A stretch of 64,000 nt of DNA from DAOPXV01 sp964551445 (GTDB taxonomy: Bacteria; Muiribacteriota; UBA9980): positions 1 to 64,000 of the forward strand of contig CAZKCG010000005.1 in the NCBI GenBank assembly GCA_964551445.1, given 5' to 3'. Below, one piece after another: positions 21,120 through 29,714 of this stretch (position 1 is the first letter of the stretch; every line of letters starts with the position of its first letter). A program made the translations under genes and the position numbers. The notes beneath the pieces were generated by a model. The model was not told where the DNA came from. It made no database searches and saw only the letters and a list, made by a program, of their open reading frames with translations.

Positions 21120-21983
21120 ATGAAAAGCGAAAACGGGGTCATAAAAGCCAATTTTCATACGCATTCTAAATACTGCGACGGCCGCGGAGAACTTCGGGAA
21201 TTCGCGGAAGCGGCGGTTAAAAAGGGTTTCGCGCGGCTCGGGTTCTCAAGCCACGCGCCGGTCCCTTTCGAGACCGAATGGACGATGAGGCCGGAACGGC
21301 TTCGCGATTATTTGAAAGAGGTCCGCTCGCTCGCCGCTGAATTTAGCGGGAGACTTGAAATTTTAACGGGCCTTGAGATCGATTATATACCGGATATCGG
21401 TTTTCCGAAAAGCTCATGGGCGGCGGATCTGGGGCTCGATTATTACATCGGCTCGGTCCATTTTATCGCGGTGACGCAAAACGGCGGGAGGTTCTCCGCG
21501 GATTGCGCGCGGCCGAAGTTCGACGAGGGCGTGAAAGAGTGTTTTGCGGGCTCGGTTGAACGCGCGGTGAAATATTATTACGCGCTTGTCTCGCAGATGG
21601 CGATCGCCATGAAACCGCCGGTCATAGGGCACATCGACGTTATAATGAAAAACAACGTCTGTCCCGCCGTATTTTCAGAGGACGAGCCATGGTATCGCGC
21701 GGCGGTCATGGGCGCTCTCGAGGCAGCGCGGGCCGCGGGGTCGGCGGTCGAGGTAAATACCGGCGGCGCCATCAGAAATTCAAAATGTCCGATCTATCCT
21801 TCCTTATGGATATTGCGCGAAATGAGCGCGATGAAGATACCTGCGGTCTTAAATTCCGACGCTCACGGGCCGGAAGATATCGACGGTTATTTCACCGAAG
21901 CGCGGCTGATGCTTCGGGAAGCCGGTTTCAAGAATACTTTAGCGCCGGGGCGCGCCGGTACATGGGACGAGGTCCCGGTTTAG
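21120..21983 (+). CDS. PHP-family histidinol-phosphatase-like hydrolase
   Basis: A 287-residue PHP-fold phosphatase. The metal-binding motifs are visible: NFHTHSKYCDG near residue 11, GFSSHAP near 41, LTGLEIDYIPD near 81, GSVHFI near 113, GHIDVI near 170 and SDAHGPEDIDGYF near 243. This pattern matches HisK-type histidinol phosphatase, which makes L-histidinol, but no other his gene is nearby, so the substrate is open. The ATG at 21120 follows GCGAGG. Monocistronic. Confidence 0.85.
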   Translation: MKSENGVIKANFHTHSKYCDGRGELREFAEAAVKKGFARLGFSSHAPVPFETEWTMRPERLRDYLKEVRSLAAEFSGRLEILTGLEIDYIPDIGFPKSSWAADLGLDYYIGSVHFIAVTQNGGRFSADCARPKFDEGVKECFAGSVERAVKYYYALVSQMAIAMKPPVIGHIDVIMKNNVCPAVFSEDEPWYRAAVMGALEAARAAGSAVEVNTGGAIRNSKCPIYPSLWILREMSAMKIPAVLNSDAHGPEDIDGYFTEARLMLREAGFKNTLAPGRAGTWDEVPV

Positions 21984-22010
21984 CCGGCGGCGCTTTTCGC
22001 GGCGGGATCA

Positions 22011-22439
22011 TCAGTCCAGAAGCTTTTTTTCGCCTTTGAGATTTCTTATTTCTTCGACATCCTGGGTGAATTCGAGGCAGCCGAGATATTTTCCGGCCGC
22101 GTCGCGCAGGGCGTAGAACTGGATCAGGATCTTGTGCGTTTCTTTTTTATCTGCGCCTAAGCCGCCCAGGTCGATCCAGAAGCCGGCCTTATCCATTTTT
22201 CCGTCCTTATCCATTTTTCCGTCCTTCATGTCGCCGACGATCTTTTCGACCATGTGCAGGCTTTTTTCGGGATGGCAGTTTCTGAAATTAAGTCCCATCG
22301 ATGTCATGGGGCGCGTGAAGATCCTCGTTTCGTGCTGATTCCAGCCGATAACTTCGTCGTTTTCGTCTATTACCGTTATTTCGGCGGGCATGGCCTCGAG
22401 TAATGCTTTTACTACCGCGTCATTCATTCTGTCTATCAT
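22011..22439 (-). CDS. PAS-domain sensor protein
   Basis: A 142-residue single PAS/PAC domain: LEAMPAEITVIDENDEVIGW at the start and a final PAC segment (FYALRDAAGKYLGCLEFTQD). The start at 22439 has CCGGAGG six nt upstream. It resembles the PAS part of DUF438 proteins, which bind small ligands or heme. There is no output domain, so it may act through a partner. A 12-bp direct repeat encodes the doubled KMDKDGKMDK. Confidence 0.75.
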   Translation of the reverse strand: MIDRMNDAVVKALLEAMPAEITVIDENDEVIGWNQHETRIFTRPMTSMGLNFRNCHPEKSLHMVEKIVGDMKDGKMDKDGKMDKAGFWIDLGGLGADKKETHKILIQFYALRDAAGKYLGCLEFTQDVEEIRNLKGEKKLLD

Positions 22440-22504
22440 TTCATCCTCCGGTTTTTTTACATAATTTAACGATCTTATTTTTTGGTTTATATTATACAAC
22501 AATT

Positions 22505-22526
22505 CCGGTCAAAAAAAATTGACCGG
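22505..22526. promoter_or_regulatory. perfect 8-bp inverted repeat near the PAS gene promoter
   Basis: CCGGTCAA - AAAAAA - TTGACCGG lies immediately upstream of the PAS gene, with a further GGTCAA copy at 22526-22531. An operator is plausible. Confidence 0.45.
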
Positions 22527-22580
22527 GGTCAAAAAAATGCGTGTTTTTAAAGGACACGGTAAAGCGGGCTTAGTGAAAAA

Positions 22581-22609
22581 GTGACATTTGGGATAAATTG
22601 TGTTAAGAT
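22581..22609 (+). promoter_or_regulatory. sigma-70 promoter of the Pro-rich secreted protein
   Basis: GTGACA, 17 nt, TAAGAT. Confidence 0.55.
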
Positions 22610-22718
22610 GAAGATGTTCAAAATTTTCAGTTCGTAGAAATTGAATCAGATATTGATCAAGGAGCCGCCTCAAGAAGGCGGATCTAAGTTTTAAATGAAT
22701 AACCGGAGGTAGTATTTT

Positions 22719-23714
22719 ATGAAAAAAACCCTTTTCGCGGTAGTAATGGCCGCATTGCTCACGGTGAACGGAACTATGGTATCAGCACAGGACAAGGCCG
22801 CCGAAGCGCCTAAACCGGTCGAGCAGGGAACATCGCCTATAGCGCCCTCTTTGCCCGAAGTTAAGGGGCCTGACGTGAAGCGTCCAGAGGTTCCCGAAGT
22901 AACGGCGCCCGCGGTTCCCGTAAAACCCGCCGTTCCCGAGATACAAGTCCCTGAAGCGCCGAAAGTACCCGAAGTGAAAGTTCCCGAAGCTCCTAAAACG
23001 ACGGCGATACCTGAAGTATCGGGGCCAGTAGCTCCGGTCGCCCCGGTGCCCGAAGTAACGGTTCCCGCCGTTCCCGAAGTGAAAACTCCGGTAGTTCCAC
23101 AACCGCCGGCGGTTCCCGCAACCCCTGCCAATCCTGACCCGATAACGGCTCCTGAGCCCCCGAGAGTTCCGGTGACACCCGTGACATCTGAAGTTAATAT
23201 AGAAACTTCGGTGACACCTGTGACATCTGAAATTAATATAGAAACTCCGGCGACACCCGCGACATCTGAAGTCAAGATCTTAACTCCGTATACATCTGAA
23301 GTAAAAGTCGAAGTTAAAGTTCCGGTAACCGTTGATACAAAAGAAATAAAACATAAAGACGTTGAATTCAAGATCGGCATGACGACCACGCCCGATATGA
23401 AAGTAAGATCCGAAAAGAAAAAATTCAAAATGGGCGATCCTATATTTTACAGCGTTTTCTCAAAGAAAAATAAAAAGCTCGAAGCCGACATGACGGTTGA
23501 CGTTAATCTCGTCGACGCGAGCACCGGCGCTAAAACGAAGATCGAAGAGATCAAAACGAGCGAAAAAGAACTCAATAGGCCTGTAAATCCCGTTACGGTC
23601 GAAAAAGCCGGAAAATATATCCTCGAATTTTCCGCTGGAGATAAGGTTCTCGCAAGAAGATCATTCGAGGTCATTGAAGCGAAAAAAGCCGAAAAAAAAG
23701 AAGAAAAGAAATAA
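22719..23714 (+). CDS. secreted Pro/Val/Glu-rich repeat protein with a C-terminal beta domain
   Basis: A 331-residue protein behind CCGGAGG. It has a Sec signal peptide (MKKTLFAVVMAALLTVNGTM, cleavage after VSAQ likely). Residues 25-200 are low-complexity repeats of the type VPEVKVPEAPK and TPVTSEINIET, expected to be extended. Residues 205-320 form a folded domain (MGDPIFYSVFSKKNKKLEAD ... KYILEFSAGDKVLARRSFEV) shared in outline with the protein at 17795. The Pro-rich region may span the periplasm or wall. No family recognised. Confidence 0.7.
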   Translation: MKKTLFAVVMAALLTVNGTMVSAQDKAAEAPKPVEQGTSPIAPSLPEVKGPDVKRPEVPEVTAPAVPVKPAVPEIQVPEAPKVPEVKVPEAPKTTAIPEVSGPVAPVAPVPEVTVPAVPEVKTPVVPQPPAVPATPANPDPITAPEPPRVPVTPVTSEVNIETSVTPVTSEINIETPATPATSEVKILTPYTSEVKVEVKVPVTVDTKEIKHKDVEFKIGMTTTPDMKVRSEKKKFKMGDPIFYSVFSKKNKKLEADMTVDVNLVDASTGAKTKIEEIKTSEKELNRPVNPVTVEKAGKYILEFSAGDKVLARRSFEVIEAKKAEKKEEKK

Positions 23715-23750
23715 TTAGTTTTTAAGCAGCTTTAAAACAAAAGGATATAT

Positions 23751-23788
23751 AAAAACCCCCGGGACCATAACGGCTCCGGGGGTTTTTC
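23751..23788. terminator. bidirectional intrinsic terminator
   Basis: AAAAACCCCCGGGACC pairs with GGCTCCGGGGGTTTTT. It serves the convergent genes ending at 23714 (plus) and 23807 (minus). Confidence 0.9.
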
Positions 23789-23806
23789 ATTGCCGTAAAA
23801 AAACGG

Positions 23807-23977
23807 CTAAATGATCTTTTGCATCATTTCCTTGAGCATGCTTTCGCGGCCTCTGAGGTATTCCTTGTAGTCGTTGTTCTTCGTGTGGTGGCATTCGACC
23901 CTTGTTTCTTCGATCTCTTTGGAGACCATCGTTAACAGAAGCTCCTGTTCGGCGGTGGAAAGCGAAATATTGAACAT
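23807..23977 (-). CDS. small protein of 56 residues
   Basis: The minus strand encodes 56 residues starting MFNISLSTAEQELLLTMVSK and ending KEMMQKII, with a strong GGGGAGGTGGG just before the ATG and a terminator 20 bp after the stop. It looks helical and acidic (EIEETRVECHHTKNNDYKEY). Good translation and termination signals make it a likely real gene. The family is not recognised. Confidence 0.6.
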   Translation of the reverse strand: MFNISLSTAEQELLLTMVSKEIEETRVECHHTKNNDYKEYLRGRESMLKEMMQKII

Positions 23978-24145
23978 AGAACCCACCTCCCCTTTTCCTT
24001 TGCGGAAAAAGAACTGCCGATCGTTGCTTTCGCGTCTCGCCCGGTTGTTCGTGCCAGGGGTTATAATGCCCTACTAATTATTATTATAATCCAATCGCGA
24101 AAATATGTCAAATTTTTCCGGTTTTGATAATGTCCGTTTTATGGG

Positions 24146-24724
24146 CTATTTCGCGTCGTACCCGGAGTCGAACGCGATTATATTTTCGGCGCGGAGCTTT
24201 TCGGGAAGGACCGAATTTATCGCGCCGTGGAAATGTTCGCGGGCGATGCCGGCGTTTTTGGCGAGAAAGCCCAGCATTATTACATTTTCGGACTTGTTTG
24301 ACGAAAGCCGCGAGGACAGCGCGGGGATATCGATATGTTTTACGGTGATAGCGGGGAATTGGGTCCTGAATTTTTCGACGTCGAACGGGTATTCCTCTTT
24401 TTCCAGAAGCGATACGCTCGGAAGGATCTGGCGGCTTGAAATGAGGGCCGTGCCGCCTTTTTTCAGGTGGGGAAGGTATTTTATTCCTTCGAGCTGTTCG
24501 AGGGCGATGAGGTAGTCGAGAGAGCCTTTTATGTAGTCCGGGATGGCGGATTCGGGGGTGGCGCCCCAGGAGGCTTTTGAATTGACGGCGCCGCCGCGCT
24601 GGGCGAGGCCTTTCACGTTCTTGACGCCGACATGGGATCCGGATGAGAGCATGGCTTTATAGAAGATATTGCTGAGCGTGATGAGGCCCTGGCCGCCCAC
24701 GCCGACGAAAATTGCATCAGGCAT
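24146..24724 (-). CDS. iorB: indolepyruvate:ferredoxin oxidoreductase, beta subunit
   Basis: A 192-residue subunit of the enzyme that oxidatively decarboxylates aryl pyruvates to aryl-acetyl-CoA with ferredoxin, in anaerobic amino-acid breakdown. The pyruvate-oxidoreductase gamma-type signature is at the start (FVGVGGQGLITLSNIFYKAM), then VKGLAQRGGAVNSKASWG. One base separates it from iorA upstream, so the two form an operon in the order iorA-iorB. Confidence 0.9.
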   Translation of the reverse strand: MPDAIFVGVGGQGLITLSNIFYKAMLSSGSHVGVKNVKGLAQRGGAVNSKASWGATPESAIPDYIKGSLDYLIALEQLEGIKYLPHLKKGGTALISSRQILPSVSLLEKEEYPFDVEKFRTQFPAITVKHIDIPALSSRLSSNKSENVIMLGFLAKNAGIAREHFHGAINSVLPEKLRAENIIAFDSGYDAK

Positions 24725-24725
24725 G

Positions 24726-26486
24726 TTATTTTTCCTCCTTGCGAACGATCGCGCCGACAGGGCAGACCTGCGAGCAGACGCTGCATCCGACGCACATCGA
24801 CGGGTCTATGGATGATTTGAGTTTGGGCTGGTCCTTGTATTCCTTCATTTTTATCGGGGGGCAGTTCACTTTTATGCAGGAGCGGCAGGCGATGCAGACA
24901 TCGGGTTTGACCGTGAACGGCGTTTCGCGTGTCTTGAAGCGGATGGCGCAGGGGCGGGTGGCGATCATTACCCAGGAGCCGGCGTCCTTGAGAAGATCGG
25001 CGACCGTCGCGCGTAGTTCCTTGAATTTGAACTGGTCCACGACCTCGACGCGGGGGATGCCGAGGGAACGCACGAGCGCGGCGATATCGACGCTTGGCGT
25101 TTTGCCGACATGCGTGGCAGCGTTGTCCTGGCCGCCGGTCATAGCCGCGGTGCCGTTCTGAAGGATTATGAGATGCACGGCAGTGCCCGTCGTTACCGCG
25201 TTTAGAAGGGGCGTTATGCCCGAGTGGAGGAAGGTCGAGTCGCCTATGATCGCGACCATGGGTTTATTTCCATCGGGGGCGTTGCCGGAGCGGAGGGCGC
25301 CCTGATACATGCCGACGGATGCGCCCATGCAGATTAGGCTTCGCACGAGATCGAACGGGGGATAAGAGCCCATAAGATAGCACCCGATGTCGCCTATCGC
25401 AAAAACATTCGCCATCTGAAGCGCGCGGATCACGGGGCGGTGAGGGCAGCCGGCGCAGAACATCGGAGTGCGGCGCGGGACCGGGAGCTCGGCCGTTTCG
25501 GGAACGGAAACTTCAGGGGCAAGGCCGGCTTTTGAGAGGCCGGCGAAAAGGACCTCGGGCGTTATCTCGCCGTCGAGGGGGAAATATTTCTTGCCTTCGA
25601 CATTTGAAAAACCCATCAGCTTGAGTTCGGATTCGATGAAGGGCGTGAGTTCCTCGACGACGAGGATCTTTTTGTATCCTGAAAATAACGGTTCGAGTTC
25701 GGTTCTGTCGAGAGGCCACACCATTCCGAGGCGGAAGACGGGAAGGGCGGGGGCCCATTTTTTAATATAGCCTGCGAGGTGGCCGGCTGTGACTATCAGC
25801 GTGTCGCCCGCGCCTGCGAGGTGTTTATTGAAGGCGAACGGCGCGGCTTCGCGAATTATCGAGGTCACGCGGTCCGCGACTATCGCGCGGCGGCGGGCTT
25901 TCGAGTATGGCGGCACCATGACCCAGTTCTCGACGGGCGCGGTGAAGTTTTGGGCCGGAATGTCCTTGCGCGGGCCTTCGTTTACGGGCGCGGTCGTGTG
26001 GCAGACGTTGGTCATGACGCGCAGAAGGACCGGTGCGTTTATTTTTTCGGACAGTTCGAACGCGTGTTTCGTGAAGTCAAGGGCCTGTTGCGGATCGGCG
26101 CATTCGAGTATGGGGATGTCGCCGAATTTTCCGTAAACGCGCGTGTCCTGCTCGTTCTGGGACGACGACATTCCGGGGTCCTCGCCGACGGCGATAACGA
26201 GGCCGCCGTTGAGTTTGGTTTCGACGAGCGTCATATAAGGGTCGGCCGCCACGTTAAGTCCGACATGTTTCATCGAAACGATGGAGCGGGCGCCGGCGAG
26301 AGAGGCGCCGATGGCCACTTCCATGGCCACCTTTTCGTTTATGGACCACTCCGTCCAGACCTCCTTGTACTGGTTCATGGCGTCAGTCACTTCGACCATA
26401 GGCGAACCGGGATAAGAGGTCGAGACGCGGACGCCGGCTTCCCAGGCGCCGCGCGCTACGGCCTCGGTTCCGTTGATATGGATCAT
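24726..26486 (-). CDS. iorA: indolepyruvate:ferredoxin oxidoreductase, alpha subunit
   Basis: A 586-residue subunit starting MIHINGTEAVARGAWEAGVR at 26486 behind TGGAGG. Domains in order: pyrimidine-binding domain with GVRVSTSYPGSPM and the KHVGLNVAAD motif; thiamine-diphosphate domain with MFCAGCPHRP and GDSTFLHSGITPLLNA; and a C-terminal double 4Fe-4S ferredoxin domain (CIACRSCIKVNCPP and CVGCSVCSQVCPVGA). All motifs for catalysis and electron transfer are present. It points to an anaerobic or microaerobic peptide- or amino-acid-fermenting life. Confidence 0.93.
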   Translation of the reverse strand: MIHINGTEAVARGAWEAGVRVSTSYPGSPMVEVTDAMNQYKEVWTEWSINEKVAMEVAIGASLAGARSIVSMKHVGLNVAADPYMTLVETKLNGGLVIAVGEDPGMSSSQNEQDTRVYGKFGDIPILECADPQQALDFTKHAFELSEKINAPVLLRVMTNVCHTTAPVNEGPRKDIPAQNFTAPVENWVMVPPYSKARRRAIVADRVTSIIREAAPFAFNKHLAGAGDTLIVTAGHLAGYIKKWAPALPVFRLGMVWPLDRTELEPLFSGYKKILVVEELTPFIESELKLMGFSNVEGKKYFPLDGEITPEVLFAGLSKAGLAPEVSVPETAELPVPRRTPMFCAGCPHRPVIRALQMANVFAIGDIGCYLMGSYPPFDLVRSLICMGASVGMYQGALRSGNAPDGNKPMVAIIGDSTFLHSGITPLLNAVTTGTAVHLIILQNGTAAMTGGQDNAATHVGKTPSVDIAALVRSLGIPRVEVVDQFKFKELRATVADLLKDAGSWVMIATRPCAIRFKTRETPFTVKPDVCIACRSCIKVNCPPIKMKEYKDQPKLKSSIDPSMCVGCSVCSQVCPVGAIVRKEEK

Positions 26487-26561
26487 TGGTTTTCCTCCAG
26501 TATTATAGTTATTATGGTTGTTATGCCTTGCAGTGAAACCGTTCCGGCTCACAGTGAGATA

Positions 26562-26590
26562 ATTATATTATATAAATCTTTGGAGGTCAA
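26562..26590 (-). promoter_or_regulatory. sigma-70 promoter of iorAB
   Basis: On the minus strand TTGACC, 17 nt, TATAAT, about 75 nt before the iorA start. It lies just past the end of guaA. Confidence 0.7.
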
Positions 26591-26623
26591 GATATAATGT
26601 GGAGTAAAAAAATGCTGTTTGAT

Positions 26624-28441
26624 CTATTCCCATTCTATGGTGGCCGGAGGCTTCGAAGTTACATCGTAAAAAAGTTGTCCTGCGCCTTCGATCTTTTTGA
26701 ACGCTTTGTTCACGCCGGAAAGCACGGCCGCGTCCATTTGGTAGAAATCGGCGGTCATGGCGTTCTCCGAACACACCGGCCTGATCACGAAACATTGTCC
26801 GCCATTGCTTGCGAAAAGCGGCAGGCCGACTATGGGGACCTGCCAGATCTCTTTTATTCCGAGAAGTTCTTCGGTGATGACCTGGTCTGCGATCTTAAGT
26901 TTTTCGACGGTTTTCCGATCGATAATGCACTTTTTCAGAACCGGTAACGCGTCGATATCATCCAAGGAATAGACGACGCGGTTGACGGTTTCGGAGCCGT
27001 TGATGATAGCGGAAGCGCATTTGGCGATGTTTTCCCAGTCCGGAGGGGCGTATCCGTTCCGCCAGATAACGGCCGGCGCTCTGTATGTGCGCGAGTCGCC
27101 CTGTACGCCGACGCTTTTGATGGGAAGTACGGCGCAGTTATAACCGAATTTGCGGGCTGCGGCGGCCTCCGGACCGTCACTTGCGAGGTCTGTCTTCAAC
27201 CCGGCCGGGCCTTTTGACGATATCATCCGTATCGCGAGGCCGGGACCGGGGAAGGGGTGTCTCGAAAGGAGTTTTTCGTCCAGTCCGAGCGTTCTGCCCA
27301 GTTCGCGGACCTCGTCCTTGAAGAGGTCCTTCAAAGGTTCTAAAACGAGGCCTCTTTCGATCATCCGTTCGATCACGGCGACCCGGTTGTGGTGCGTTTT
27401 TATCTTTGCCGCGCCTTCCTTCGAGCCGCTCTCGATCGTGTCGGGGTAGATCGTTCCCTGTACGAGAATAAAGTTGTCGTCGATATTCATGTTCTTCAAT
27501 TCTTTTTCAGCTGTTTCGACGAATAATCTTCCTATTATCATGCGTTTTTCCTCGGGATCCGTCACTCCGCCGAGTTCCGCGAAGAATCTATTCGAAGCGT
27601 CCGCCAGCCTTGCGTTTTTGACGCCCATTTTCTTCAGGCAGCTCATGACTTCCGCCGATTCGTTCATGCGCATGAAACCTGTGTCGACATGCAGCGGAAA
27701 TACGGATCCGGGTCCGGCGGCGTTAACGCAGAGCTTCAGCGCTACGAGCGAGTCCACTCCGCCGGAGACAAGTATCAGAAGTTTTTTTCCGGCAGCCTTC
27801 TCTTTTATATCGCGGATTATCGCTTCTCCGGTCGTGTCCATCCGCCAGTTCCTTTCGATGCCGCAGATAGTTATGAAATTATCCAGAATAGCCGAGCCGT
27901 ATTGAGTGTGAGTGACCTCGGGATGGAATTGAACGCCGAAAAATTTCCGGTCGAAAGATTCGTACGACGCTATGGCGATCGAATCGGTTGATGAAGTTAT
28001 GCGCCATCCTTCGGGAAGCTTTGTAACATGGTCGTGATGACTCATCCATACTTCCTGATCAGCGGGAGTTCCTGAAAAAAGTCCGGATCCGTTTCCGGCC
28101 GCGAGTTTTATCTTCGTAAGGCCGTATTCGCTGCGCTCTCCGGCCGAGACATTCCCGCCCGAAAGTTTAGCCAGAAGCTGATGACCGTAGCAGATGCCGA
28201 GAACCGGCACTCCTGCTTTGTTTATATCGAAGAGTATATTTTTATGGCAAGTTCCGTTCACCGAGTCGGGCCCGCCCGAAAATATTATGCCGCCTATCCC
28301 GATTTCCCTGGCGGGATCGAAACTTTCATGATGAAAGATACGGCTCATAACACCGAGTTTTCTTACGCTTCCGGCTATAAGGGCGGCGTACTGGCCGCCG
28401 AAATTGACAACAGCGATAGTTTTCCCGTGGATTTTACTCAT
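26624..28441 (-). CDS. guaA: GMP synthase (glutamine-hydrolysing)
   Basis: A 605-residue enzyme converting XMP, ATP and glutamine to GMP. N-terminal glutaminase: VPVLGICYGHQLLAKLSGGN with the catalytic Cys, and FGVQFHPEVTHT with the His. ATP pyrophosphatase: ILVSGGVDSLVALKL. C-terminal dimerisation domain ending PPATIEWE. At 605 residues it is about 90 longer than the common 510-525, the extra lying in the C-terminal third (after HPFPGPGLAIR), as in some deep-branching lineages. ATG at 28441 with GGGTG upstream. Preceded by a leader of about 210 nt containing an intrinsic terminator. Confidence 0.94.
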   Translation of the reverse strand: MSKIHGKTIAVVNFGGQYAALIAGSVRKLGVMSRIFHHESFDPAREIGIGGIIFSGGPDSVNGTCHKNILFDINKAGVPVLGICYGHQLLAKLSGGNVSAGERSEYGLTKIKLAAGNGSGLFSGTPADQEVWMSHHDHVTKLPEGWRITSSTDSIAIASYESFDRKFFGVQFHPEVTHTQYGSAILDNFITICGIERNWRMDTTGEAIIRDIKEKAAGKKLLILVSGGVDSLVALKLCVNAAGPGSVFPLHVDTGFMRMNESAEVMSCLKKMGVKNARLADASNRFFAELGGVTDPEEKRMIIGRLFVETAEKELKNMNIDDNFILVQGTIYPDTIESGSKEGAAKIKTHHNRVAVIERMIERGLVLEPLKDLFKDEVRELGRTLGLDEKLLSRHPFPGPGLAIRMISSKGPAGLKTDLASDGPEAAAARKFGYNCAVLPIKSVGVQGDSRTYRAPAVIWRNGYAPPDWENIAKCASAIINGSETVNRVVYSLDDIDALPVLKKCIIDRKTVEKLKIADQVITEELLGIKEIWQVPIVGLPLFASNGGQCFVIRPVCSENAMTADFYQMDAAVLSGVNKAFKKIEGAGQLFYDVTSKPPATIEWE

Positions 28442-28536
28442 AGAGATCACCCTTTCATATATTTATTTGGTTTTGAGTTTTATGTGTTTGAATAAAGGAA
28501 AGCGATATTCAACGGGAGATTAAAATACAGTGAAGA

Positions 28537-28562
28537 TAAAAAAGAAACCGGGCGGCCCGGTT
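28537..28562 (-). terminator. intrinsic terminator inside the guaA leader (attenuator candidate)
   Basis: On the minus strand AACCGGGC-C-GCCCGGTT is followed by TCTTTTTT. It lies about 95 nt after the guaA promoter and about 100 nt before its ATG, so it would stop transcription before the gene unless antagonised. Confidence 0.75.
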
Positions 28563-28658
28563 CGGAATTGTACCGTCCGGCGCGTCGATCATTGAAACTC
28601 TTTCTGGAAAAGTGAAGTTTAAGAAGGCGCTCATTATTTAGTTATTAATGAGTTTTAT

Positions 28659-28688
28659 AATATATCACAAATCGGCGTCCGATGTCAA
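28659..28688 (-). promoter_or_regulatory. sigma-70 promoter of guaA
   Basis: On the minus strand TTGACA, 18 nt, TATATT. The transcript would start near 28652 and first form the hairpin CTCATTA ... TAATGAG (28629-28651). Confidence 0.78.
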
Positions 28689-28756
28689 TATAAATTAATG
28701 GGAGTGATAACAGGCTTTAAATAAGCTTTTCGGGTTAAAATGCCGCGTGCTTGAAT

Positions 28757-29692
28757 TTAATATTCAAGCAGAAAATACGCGAGTCCTTTTACGACATCGG
28801 CCATGCGTTTGAAATCAAGCGTTTCAATGGTATCCGACGGTTGGTGATAATTTTTATTCCTTAAAAAAGCAGTATCGGTGATCATTATAGCTTTATAATC
28901 GAATTTCCAGTAATTGAGGTGGTCTGAGAAGTCTATGCCTTCGAATCCGGCGCCGGCCGGCACGATCTCGCAGCCGAGCTTAGTGTGTTTTTGAAATGAC
29001 TGTTTCAGCGATATGAGCCGGTCTTTTTCCTTCAGCGTTCCTATTCCGGCTATGAAATTGCCTTTGGCCGGATAAGCGGCCTTCATTTCCTTTGAAGGAT
29101 AGCTTTGGGAGTCCGGCGCGTCTGAGAAATATCCCAGCATTTCAAGGCTTATCATGAGTTCTAGACGGCAGCCGGCGTCGTGAAGCGATTTGGCGTGGAT
29201 GAAACTGCCCATGTTCACCGTCCTGAAATGGGGCGGTTCTTCAAGGGTGTAAGCCGCAAGAATTATTTCATAGTTAAGATCCTTTTCATGCGTTTTCAAT
29301 ATTTTCGCAAGCTCAATAAGGCCGGCGATACCGGAAGCGTTATCGTCGGCTCCGGGTGTCGCTGCAGCCGCGTCGTAATGAGCTCCGATCAAGATCTTCT
29401 TACCGGCGCGGCCTATCCGGCCGCATATATTCTCATATTCCGCGCCGTTGACTACGAAAGGCTGGCGTGCGGTTTCAATGCCGGCTTTTTTAAAACGGCT
29501 TTCGATATGGTCCGCGCATTTTTTCAGCGCGTGGGGATGGGCGAAGTTCCTGTTCGGGGTTACGGCAAGAAATGCGGCAGTGGTGTTTTTGAGTTCATCA
29601 GCGGATACCTCTATTGAAGCGGTTTTTCCGTGAAGAACCGCGTGATGGAATATGATGATCAGTGACAGCGTTAAAAAAAGGATCTTTTTCAT
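28757..29692 (-). CDS. secreted M28-family zinc aminopeptidase
   Basis: A 311-residue protein with a signal peptide (ILFLTLSLIIIFHHAVLHG). The M28 co-catalytic zinc motifs are visible: IGAHYDAAAATPGADDNASG (His-Asp-Asp), AAYTLEEPPHF (Glu-Glu), ISLEMLGYFSDA and the final HQPSDT. M28 enzymes remove N-terminal residues from peptides outside the cytoplasm, which fits the amino-acid-fermenting iorAB next door. Followed downstream by guaA with its own promoter. Confidence 0.88.
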   Translation of the reverse strand: MKKILFLTLSLIIIFHHAVLHGKTASIEVSADELKNTTAAFLAVTPNRNFAHPHALKKCADHIESRFKKAGIETARQPFVVNGAEYENICGRIGRAGKKILIGAHYDAAAATPGADDNASGIAGLIELAKILKTHEKDLNYEIILAAYTLEEPPHFRTVNMGSFIHAKSLHDAGCRLELMISLEMLGYFSDAPDSQSYPSKEMKAAYPAKGNFIAGIGTLKEKDRLISLKQSFQKHTKLGCEIVPAGAGFEGIDFSDHLNYWKFDYKAIMITDTAFLRNKNYHQPSDTIETLDFKRMADVVKGLAYFLLEY

Positions 29693-29714
29693 ATTTTGTG
29701 AGTTTGAACACTTC

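Noticed and set aside
28451..28652. Purine (guanine) riboswitch before guaA
   Set aside because: The conserved core segments and the two kissing-loop arms could not be found in the leader, so only an unspecified attenuator is reported.
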